Source of the DNA: Cellulosimicrobium cellulans
GTDB taxonomy: Bacteria > Actinomycetota > Actinomycetes > Actinomycetales > Cellulomonadaceae
DNA length: 64,000 bases
Direction: 5' to 3'
Assembly (NCBI RefSeq): GCF_006539945.1
Contig: NZ_BJNZ01000005.1
Location: 124,001 to 188,000 of the forward strand
The position numbers and the translations under genes were made by a program. The notes under the pieces were generated by a model, which was not told the DNA's origin, made no database searches, and saw nothing but the letters and a program-made list of their open reading frames with translations. Position 1 is the first letter of the stretch. Every line of letters begins with the position of its first letter. Positions 1 through 7,887 of this stretch are shown here, in pieces.

Positions 1-25
1 CCTCGGCGCGCGAGGAGGCGAGGAC

Positions 26-1594
<1,569 letters not shown>

Positions 1595-1601
1595 GCGTCC
1601 G

Positions 1602-3011
1602 ATGACGACGGAGGAGCTCGCCCGGCGCACGTCGCGCACGCGCGCCGACGACCGGTACGTCTTCCACTCCTGGTCCGCGCAGGGCGCGATCGACCCGCTG
1701 CCCGTCGCCGGCGGCGAGGGCGCGTGGTTCTGGGACGAGGACGGCAACCGATACCTCGACTTTGCCTCCCAGCTCGTGAACCTCAACCTGGGTCACCAGC
1801 ACCCGCGGCTCGTCGCGGCGCTCCAGGCGCAGGCGGGCCGGCTCGCGACGGTCGGGCCGACGTTCGCCAACGACGTGCGGGGCGAGCTCGCCCGGCTGAT
1901 CGCGGAGCGCGCCCCGGGCGCGCGGACCGGCGGTGCCTCGACCGGCGCCGCAGGCGACGACCGGCGATGGCGGGTCTTCTTCACGAACGGCGGGGCCGAC
2001 GCCGTCGAGAACGCGGTCCGGATCGCGCGCCTGCACACCGGGCGAGCCAAGGTGCTCGCCGCGTACCGGTCGTACCACGGCAACACCACGACGGCCATCT
2101 CGCTCACGGGCGACCCGCGACGCTGGCCCAACGAGGTCTCGCCCGACCCGCACGTGCGGCACTTCCTCGGCCCGTACGCGTACCGCTCGGCGTTCGGGGC
2201 GCACGACGACGCGGAGGAGGGCGTGCGCGCGCTCGCCCACCTGCGCGAGGTCGTGCAGCTCGAGGGCCCCGGGACGGTCGCGGCGATCCTGCTCGAGACG
2301 ATCGTCGGGACCAACGGCGTGCTGATCCCGCCCGACGGCTACCTGGCGGGCGTGCGCGCGCTGTGCGACGAGCACGGGATCCTCCTCGTCACCGACGAGG
2401 TCATGGTCGGGTTCGGCCGGGTCGGCGAGTGGTTCGCGGTGGACCGGTGGGGCGTCGTGCCCGACCTCGTGACCTTCGCCAAGGGCGTGAACTCCGGCTA
2501 CGTGCCGCTGGGCGGCGTCGTCATCGGGGAGCACGTCGCGCGGACGTTCGACGACCGCGTCTTCCCCGGCGGGCTCACCTACTCCGGCCACCCGCTCGCG
2601 TGCGCCGTGGGGGTGGAGTCGGTCCGCACGTTCGAGGACGAGCGGATCCTGGAACGGGTGCGCACGCTCGGGGCCGACGTCATCGGCCCCCGGCTGCGCG
2701 AGATCGCCGCCCGGCACCCGAGCGTCGGCGAGGTGCGCGGACTGGGGTTCTTCTGGGCGGTCGAGCTCGTGCGCGACCGGGAGACGCGCGAGCCGCTCGT
2801 CCCGTTCAACGCGAGCGGGGCGGCCGCCGCGCCGATGACCGCCGTCGTCGCCGCGGTCAAGGAACGCGGCGTGTGGCCGTTCGTGCACTTCAACCGCCTG
2901 CACGTCGCGCCGCCGCTCGTCACGTCCGCCGACGACCTCGAGCACGGCCTCGCCGCGATCGACGCCGCCCTCGACGTCGCCGACGAGCAGACCGAGGCGG
3001 TGCGGGCGTGA
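1602..3011 (+). CDS. class III aminotransferase, probable beta-alanine transaminase
   Basis: A 469-aa PLP-dependent fold-type I, class III aminotransferase. The PLP-binding Asp is near residue 265 (VTDEVMVGFGRVG) and the Schiff-base Lys near residue 294 (FAKGVNSGYVPLGG). The substrate-side HFNRLHVAPPL segment is near the C terminus. It starts 8 nt after the mmsA stop, so the two are probably co-transcribed. Between a semialdehyde dehydrogenase and a beta-ureidopropionase, its likely reaction is beta-alanine (or 3-aminoisobutyrate) plus an oxo-acid giving malonate semialdehyde (inference). The family is broad and the sequence alone does not fix the amino donor. Confidence 0.85.
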   Translation: MTTEELARRTSRTRADDRYVFHSWSAQGAIDPLPVAGGEGAWFWDEDGNRYLDFASQLVNLNLGHQHPRLVAALQAQAGRLATVGPTFANDVRGELARLIAERAPGARTGGASTGAAGDDRRWRVFFTNGGADAVENAVRIARLHTGRAKVLAAYRSYHGNTTTAISLTGDPRRWPNEVSPDPHVRHFLGPYAYRSAFGAHDDAEEGVRALAHLREVVQLEGPGTVAAILLETIVGTNGVLIPPDGYLAGVRALCDEHGILLVTDEVMVGFGRVGEWFAVDRWGVVPDLVTFAKGVNSGYVPLGGVVIGEHVARTFDDRVFPGGLTYSGHPLACAVGVESVRTFEDERILERVRTLGADVIGPRLREIAARHPSVGEVRGLGFFWAVELVRDRETREPLVPFNASGAAAAPMTAVVAAVKERGVWPFVHFNRLHVAPPLVTSADDLEHGLAAIDAALDVADEQTEAVRA

Positions 3012-3087
3012 GAGGGGTCCGGTCGTCGCCTCGAGGCCGGCCCCGTCTCGTGCCCACACCAGGAGACCGGAGACCCGAGGAGGGTTC

Positions 3088-3924
3088 ATGACCACCGTGC
3101 GAGCCGCGCTCACCCAGGTCCGCTGGACGGGCGACAAGGAGTCGATGATCGACGTCCACGAGAAGCACCTGCGCGACGCCGCGAGCCAGGGCGCGAAGCT
3201 CGTGTGCTTCCAGGAGCTGTTCTACGGGCCGTACTTCTGCCAGGTGCAGGACGCCGCGTACTACGCGTACGCGGAGTCCGTCCCCGGGCCCACGGTCGAG
3301 CGGTTCTCGGCGCTCGCCGCCGAGCTGGGCACCGTCGTCGTGCTGCCGGTCTACGAGGAGGAGCAGCCGGGCGTCCTGTACAACACCGCGGCCGTGATCG
3401 ACGCGGACGGGCGCTACCTCGGCAAGTACCGCAAGACGCACATCCCGCACGTGCGCGGGTTCTGGGAGAAGTTCTACTTCCGTCCCGGAAACCTGGGCTA
3501 CCCGGTGTTCGACACCGCCGTCGGGCGCGTGGGCGTCTACATCTGCTACGACCGGCACTTCCCCGAGGGCTGGCGAGCGCTCGGCCTGAACGGAGCGGAG
3601 ATCGTGCTCAACCCGAGCGCGACGAGCCGGGGGCTGTCGAACTACCTGTGGAGGCTCGAGCAGCCCGCTGCCGCGGTCGCCAACGAGTACTACGTCGGCG
3701 CGATCAACCGCGTGGGCGTCGAGGACCTGGGCGACGACGACTTCTACGGCACGTCGTACTTCGTCGACCCGGAGGGCGCGTTCGTCGGCGACCCCGCCGA
3801 CGACCACGACGAGGAGCTCGTGGTGCGCGACCTCGACCTCGACCTCCTGCGCGTCGTGCGCGACCGGTGGCAGTTCTACCGCGACCGCCGCCCCGACGCC
3901 TACGGCGACCTCACCCGGCCGTGA
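3088..3924 (+). CDS. beta-ureidopropionase (N-carbamoyl-beta-alanine amidohydrolase)
   Basis: A 278-aa nitrilase-superfamily enzyme with the full catalytic triad: Glu near residue 43 (CFQELFYGPYFC), Lys near 116 (GKYRKTHIPHV) and Cys near 153 (YICYDRHFPEG). The EGWRALGLNGAEIVLNPSAT segment after the Cys is typical of the carbamoyl-beta-alanine/N-carbamoylputrescine branch. It releases CO2 and ammonia from N-carbamoyl-beta-alanine, the third step of reductive pyrimidine degradation. The ATG start has a GAGGAGGG site directly upstream. The gap to the previous gene is 76 nt. The neighbouring dihydropyrimidinase strongly supports this substrate over N-carbamoylputrescine. Confidence 0.88.
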   Translation: MTTVRAALTQVRWTGDKESMIDVHEKHLRDAASQGAKLVCFQELFYGPYFCQVQDAAYYAYAESVPGPTVERFSALAAELGTVVVLPVYEEEQPGVLYNTAAVIDADGRYLGKYRKTHIPHVRGFWEKFYFRPGNLGYPVFDTAVGRVGVYICYDRHFPEGWRALGLNGAEIVLNPSATSRGLSNYLWRLEQPAAAVANEYYVGAINRVGVEDLGDDDFYGTSYFVDPEGAFVGDPADDHDEELVVRDLDLDLLRVVRDRWQFYRDRRPDAYGDLTRP

Positions 3925-3951
3925 CCTGAGGATCCGAGAGGGGAGCACGCG

Positions 3952-5388
3952 ATGCCGCACACGCTGATCCGGGGAGGGACCGTCGTCGGGCCCACGGGCT
4001 CGACGCCCGCCGACGTGCTGGTCGACGGCGAGCAGGTCGCCGCGCTGCTGCGGCCCGGGGACACGAGCCTGGGCGCCGACCTCGCCGCGACCGCCGAGCG
4101 CGTGATCGACGCGACCGGGAAGTACGTCATCCCGGGCGCCGTCGACTGCCACACGCACATGGAGCTGCCGTTCGGCGGGACGAACGCGTCCGACACGTTC
4201 GAGACCGGGACGCGCGCGGCGGCGTGGGGCGGCACGACGACGATCGTCGACTTCGCCGTCCAGCGCACCGGCGAGCGCGTCCAGGACGGGCTCGCCGCGT
4301 GGCACGCGAAGGCGGACGGGCGGTGCGCGATCGACTACGGGTTCCACCAGATCCTCGGCGGCGTCGACGACGACTCGCTCAAGGCCATGGACGAGCTCGT
4401 CTCCGAGGGCATCACGAGCTTCAAGCTCTTCATGGCCTACCCGGGCGTCTTCTACAGCGACGACGGGCAGATCCTGCGCGCGATGCGCAAGGCGCGCGAC
4501 AACGGGTCGGTGATCATGATGCACGCGGAGAACGGCATCGCGATCGACGTGCTGGTGCGCGAGGCCCTCGACCGGGGCGACACCGCCCCGTACTTCCACG
4601 GCACGAGCCGACCGTGGGAGACCGAGGAGGAGGCGACGCACCGCGCCATCATGCTCGCGCGCCTGACCGGAGCGCCGCTCTACGTCGTGCACATGTCCGC
4701 CAAGCAGGCCGTCGCGACGCTCGCGCAGGCGCGTGACGAGGGGCACAACGTGTTCGGCGAGACGTGCCCGCAGTACCTCTACCTGTCGCTCGAGGAGCAG
4801 CTCGCGGCGCGCAGCGACGAGTGGGGCGACTTCGAGGGCGCCAAGTGGGTGTGCTCGACGCCGCTGCGGTCGCGCGCCGAGGGCCACCAGGAGGAGCTGT
4901 GGCGGTACCTGCGCACGGGCGACCTGTCGGTCGTGAGCACCGACCACTGCCCGTTCTGCATGAAGGAGCAGAAGGAGCTCGGGCGCGGCGACTTCTCGAA
5001 GATCCCCAACGGGATCGGCGGGGTCGAGCACCGCCTCGACCTGCTCTACCAGGGCGTCGTCGACGGGCGTATCACGCGCGAACGCTGGGTCGAGCTGTGC
5101 TGCACGACGCCGGCCCGCATGTTCGGGCTCGACGGCCGCAAGGGCGTGCTCGCGCCGGGCGCCGACGCGGACGTCGTCGTCTACGACCCGGCCGGGCGCA
5201 CGTCGATCGGGTACGGGAAGACGCACCACATGAACATGGACCACTCCGCGTGGGAGGGGTTCGAGGTCGTGGGGCACGTGGACGTGGTGATGTCGCGCGG
5301 GCGCGTGGTCGTCGAGGACGGGACGTACCACGGCAGCCCCGGGCACGGACGGTTCTTGCGCCGCGGGCTGTCGGCGTACCTGCGCTGA
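3952..5388 (+). CDS. hydA: dihydropyrimidinase / D-hydantoinase
   Basis: A 478-aa cyclic amidohydrolase that opens dihydrouracil or dihydrothymine to the N-carbamoyl-beta-amino acid. The metal-binding HxH is at residues 67 and 69 (DCHTHMELPFGG). The carboxylated Lys bridging the two zincs is near residue 158 (TSFKLFMAYPG). Further ligands are seen in IMMHAENG, YVVHMSAKQA and VVSTDHCPF. Length and motif order fit bacterial dihydropyrimidinases. The ATG start has GAGAGGGGAGC upstream. It lies 27 nt after the beta-ureidopropionase. Allantoinase is a less likely alternative. Confidence 0.93.
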   Translation: MPHTLIRGGTVVGPTGSTPADVLVDGEQVAALLRPGDTSLGADLAATAERVIDATGKYVIPGAVDCHTHMELPFGGTNASDTFETGTRAAAWGGTTTIVDFAVQRTGERVQDGLAAWHAKADGRCAIDYGFHQILGGVDDDSLKAMDELVSEGITSFKLFMAYPGVFYSDDGQILRAMRKARDNGSVIMMHAENGIAIDVLVREALDRGDTAPYFHGTSRPWETEEEATHRAIMLARLTGAPLYVVHMSAKQAVATLAQARDEGHNVFGETCPQYLYLSLEEQLAARSDEWGDFEGAKWVCSTPLRSRAEGHQEELWRYLRTGDLSVVSTDHCPFCMKEQKELGRGDFSKIPNGIGGVEHRLDLLYQGVVDGRITRERWVELCCTTPARMFGLDGRKGVLAPGADADVVVYDPAGRTSIGYGKTHHMNMDHSAWEGFEVVGHVDVVMSRGRVVVEDGTYHGSPGHGRFLRRGLSAYLR

Positions 5389-5413
5389 GCGCGGGTCCGG
5401 ATCGGAGGTGGGC

Positions 5414-6484
5414 ATGGACCTCGGGGTGGTGCTGCAGAACGACCCGCCCGCGTGGCGCGTCGTCGACCTCGCGCGGCAGGCGGAGACGTACGGCTTCTCG
5501 CACGTGTGGACGTTCGACTCGCACCTGCTGTGGGAGGAGCCGTTCGTCGTCTACTCCCAGATCCTCGCCGCGACCCACCGGGTCACGGTCGGCCCCATGG
5601 TCACCAACCCCGCGACGCGCGACGTCACGGTCACGGCGTCCCTCTTCGCGACCCTCAACGAGATGTTCGGCAACCGGACGATCTGCGGGATCGGCCGGGG
5701 GGACTCCGCGGTGCGCGTCATCAACGGCCGGCCCGTGACGCTCGCCGAGCTCCGCGAGGCGATCGGCGTGATCCGCGGCCTCGCGTCCGGGGAGGCGGTC
5801 GAGTACCGCGGCTCGACGCTGCGACTGCCGTGGAACCCCGACTCCCGGCTGCCGGTGTGGGTCGCGGCGTACGGGCCGAAGGCGCTCGCCCTCACCGGCG
5901 AGGTGGGCGACGGCTTCATCCTCCAGCTCGCCGACCCCGACGTCGTCGCGTGGTCCGTCGCCGCGGTGCGCACCGCGGCCGAGCGCGCGGGTCGCGACCC
6001 GGACGCGGTGCGCGTCTGCGTCGCCGCGCCCGCGTACGTGACCGACCACGCGCCGTCGGACGGCGAGGCCGGACGCCGCGCGCTCGCGCACGCCTACGAC
6101 CAGTGCCGCTGGTTCGGCGGGATGGTCGGCAACCACGTCGCGGAGATCGTCGCGCGGTACGGGCCCGGCGGGTCCGAGGCAGGTGCGGGCGTGACGATCC
6201 CGCACGCGCTCACCGACTTCGTCGCGGGGCGCGAGGGGTACGACTACAACGAGCACGGGCGCGCGGGGAACTCGCACACGGCGTTCGTCACCGACGAGAT
6301 CGTCGACCGGTTCTGTCTCGTCGGGCCGGCCGAGCGGCACGTCGAGCGGCTGCGCGAGCTCGCCGCGCTCGGCGTCGACCAGTTCGCCGTCTACCTCCAG
6401 CACGACGCCAAGGACGAGACCCTGCGCGCGTACGGCGAGACGGTCCGCCCCGCGGTGCGCGACCTCGTCCGGGCGCGCGAGTGA
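5414..6484 (+). CDS. LLM-class F420/flavin-dependent oxidoreductase (TIGR03842-like)
   Basis: A 356-aa luciferase-like monooxygenase-fold protein. The N terminus MDLGVVLQNDPPAWRVVDLA and the blocks FSHVWTFDSHLLW and ICGIGRGDSAVR match the subfamily annotated TIGR03842, which commonly travels with dihydropyrimidinase genes. The ATG at 5414 is preferred over an in-frame GTG at 5408 because GGAGG at 5404-5408 gives correct spacing only for the ATG. It closes the cluster, 25 nt after hydA. The family is predicted to use F420 or FMN, but the substrate is unknown. Nothing in the sequence shows whether it works in pyrimidine reduction or on another ring compound. A long antisense reading frame covers it and was rejected. 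Confidence 0.85.
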   Translation: MDLGVVLQNDPPAWRVVDLARQAETYGFSHVWTFDSHLLWEEPFVVYSQILAATHRVTVGPMVTNPATRDVTVTASLFATLNEMFGNRTICGIGRGDSAVRVINGRPVTLAELREAIGVIRGLASGEAVEYRGSTLRLPWNPDSRLPVWVAAYGPKALALTGEVGDGFILQLADPDVVAWSVAAVRTAAERAGRDPDAVRVCVAAPAYVTDHAPSDGEAGRRALAHAYDQCRWFGGMVGNHVAEIVARYGPGGSEAGAGVTIPHALTDFVAGREGYDYNEHGRAGNSHTAFVTDEIVDRFCLVGPAERHVERLRELAALGVDQFAVYLQHDAKDETLRAYGETVRPAVRDLVRARE

Positions 6485-6577
6485 GACGACGCATGCCCGC
6501 CCTGCGGTCTTCGTCCCGCGTGACCCGGCCCAGGTGCCCGCCGGCGTGACCCAGGCCACGTGACCGGCGGCCCTGGC

Positions 6578-6592
6578 GGGACCTTCGGCCCT
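6578..6592. promoter_or_regulatory. DosR/DevR-like binding box upstream of the nir gene set
   Basis: GGGACCTTCGGCCCT matches the general form of the dormancy/hypoxia regulator box (GGGAC, four or five bases, GNCCC). It lies 37-51 bases before the probable start point at 6629, a place where an activator could contact RNA polymerase. The match is by eye; no regulator gene of this type is in the window. Confidence 0.45.
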
Positions 6593-6615
6593 GTCCGGGC
6601 GTACCGCCGGATTCC

Positions 6616-6629
6616 TACGGTCGGGACCG
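6616..6629 (+). promoter_or_regulatory. probable -10 (TACGGT) of a leaderless nir transcript
   Basis: TACGGT at 6616-6621 is followed by seven bases and a GTG at 6629, the spacing expected if transcription starts at the first base of the start codon. There is no ribosome-binding site before this GTG, which favours a leaderless message. Confidence 0.4.
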
Positions 6630-7885
6630 TGGAAAACCCTCGGGGCGTGACGAGCCGGACGCCGTTCCGCGCACTCCTCGTGCTGCCGGCCGGGGTCGCG
6701 CTGCTCACGGGGCTCGCGACCGGGCTCGCCCTGCTCGGGCTCCCGGCGCCGGTGCCCGCCGAGCGGATCCAGGACGCGCACGGCCTGCTCATGGTGCTCG
6801 GGTTCGTCGGCACGCTCGTCACCCTCGAGCGCGCCGTCGCCGTGCGGCGCCCGGTCGCCTACCTCGCACCCGCCGCGCTCGGACTCGGCGCGCTCGCGCT
6901 CCTCTCGCCCGCGCCCCGCGCGGTCGGGCAGGGGCTCCTCGTCGCCGGGACGCTCGGGCTCGTCGCGATCTACGCCGTCGTGTGGCGGCGGCAGCCCGCC
7001 GTCGCGACGGCGATCCAGGCCGCAGGAGCCGTGCTCGCCGTGGGGGGTGCCGCGCTCTGGGCCGCGGACGTCGCGGTGCCCGACCTGCTGCCGTGGCTCG
7101 TCGGTTTCGTCGCCTGGACCGTGCTCGGCGAGCGCGTCGAGCTCGCGCGGCTCGAGATCGACGCCCGGACCGAGCGCAGGGTCCTCGCCGGGGCGCTGGT
7201 CTACGTCGGGGCAGCGTGCCTCGCCCTGCTCGCGCCTGCGCCCGGGTACGCGCTCGCCGGAGCAGCGCTCGCGGCGTCCGCCGTCGCGCTGCTGCGGCAC
7301 GACGTCGCGCGCCGCACCGTCCGCGGCCACGGGCTGCCGCGCTTCGCCGCGGCGGCGATGCTCGCGGGCTACGCGTGGCTCGTCGTCGCGGGCGCGGCCT
7401 GGGTGTTCCTCGCGGCGGGGGCCGGTCCGTCCGGGCTCGGCCCGGCGGTGACGCTGCGCTCGGGGACGACGTACGACGCCGTCGTGCACGCCGTGTTCCT
7501 CGGGTTCGGGCTGTCGATGATCATGGCGCACGCGCCCCTCATCCTCCCGGCCGTGCTGCGCCGCCCGCTCCCGTACCGCGCCGCGATGTGGGCGCCGCTC
7601 GCGCTGCTGCACGTGTCGCTCGCCGTCCGGGTCGCCGGCGACCTCGCGGGCGACGGGCCCGGTGCGGTGGTGGCCGTCCGCGTCGGTGGTGCCGGGAACG
7701 TCGTCGCCGTCCTCGGGTTCGTCGGTGTGGCGCTGTGGTCGGCGCTGCGCGGGGACCGTGCCGCCCGAGGATCGCGCCTGGACCCGCGCGCCGACCAGGG
7801 TTCTCCCTCGGCCGACCAGGGTTCTCTCTCGCCAGACCAGGGTTCTTCCTCGGCTGCCGTGCTCCCGATCGTCTCCGGAAGGTGA
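6629..7885 (+). CDS. polytopic membrane protein, NnrS-like
   Basis: A 418-aa very hydrophobic protein with about ten to twelve predicted membrane segments. Histidine-bearing segments DAHGLLMVLGFVGTLVTLER (near residue 45) and VHAVFLGFGLSMIMAHAPL (near residue 290) recall NnrS, a haem-containing membrane protein linked to nitric-oxide stress; the match is weak and the family call is inference. The start at 6629 rests on the leaderless -10 before it; a GTG at 6560 lies upstream of the DosR-like box and is less likely. The hydrophilic C terminus carries a three-fold heptapeptide repeat. The copper nitrite reductase starts 3 nt downstream, so the two are surely co-expressed and this protein probably serves NO handling or copper/haem supply. 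Confidence 0.6.
   Translation: MENPRGVTSRTPFRALLVLPAGVALLTGLATGLALLGLPAPVPAERIQDAHGLLMVLGFVGTLVTLERAVAVRRPVAYLAPAALGLGALALLSPAPRAVGQGLLVAGTLGLVAIYAVVWRRQPAVATAIQAAGAVLAVGGAALWAADVAVPDLLPWLVGFVAWTVLGERVELARLEIDARTERRVLAGALVYVGAACLALLAPAPGYALAGAALAASAVALLRHDVARRTVRGHGLPRFAAAAMLAGYAWLVVAGAAWVFLAAGAGPSGLGPAVTLRSGTTYDAVVHAVFLGFGLSMIMAHAPLILPAVLRRPLPYRAAMWAPLALLHVSLAVRVAGDLAGDGPGAVVAVRVGGAGNVVAVLGFVGVALWSALRGDRAARGSRLDPRADQGSPSADQGSLSPDQGSSSAAVLPIVSGR
7790..7852 (+). repeat. 3 x 21-bp tandem repeat in the NnrS-like gene
   Basis: Three in-frame copies of a 21-bp unit containing GACCAGGGTTCT encode A/P-D-Q-G-S-x-S in the C-terminal tail. The DNA copies are nearly identical at wobble positions, which points to recent slippage or duplication. 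Confidence 0.85.
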
Positions 7886-7887
7886 CC

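Noticed and set aside
2920-7612. Very long minus-strand reading frames (about 831 and 846 aa) opposite the pyrimidine cluster
   Set aside because: They are antisense to well-supported enzymes, rich in Arg/Asp/Val repeats, and typical of stop-poor shadows in GC-rich DNA.
6982-7887. N-terminal extension of the NirK frame into the NnrS-like gene
   Set aside because: The extension is out of phase with the real upstream gene and Arg-rich; GTG 7888 has a good ribosome site.
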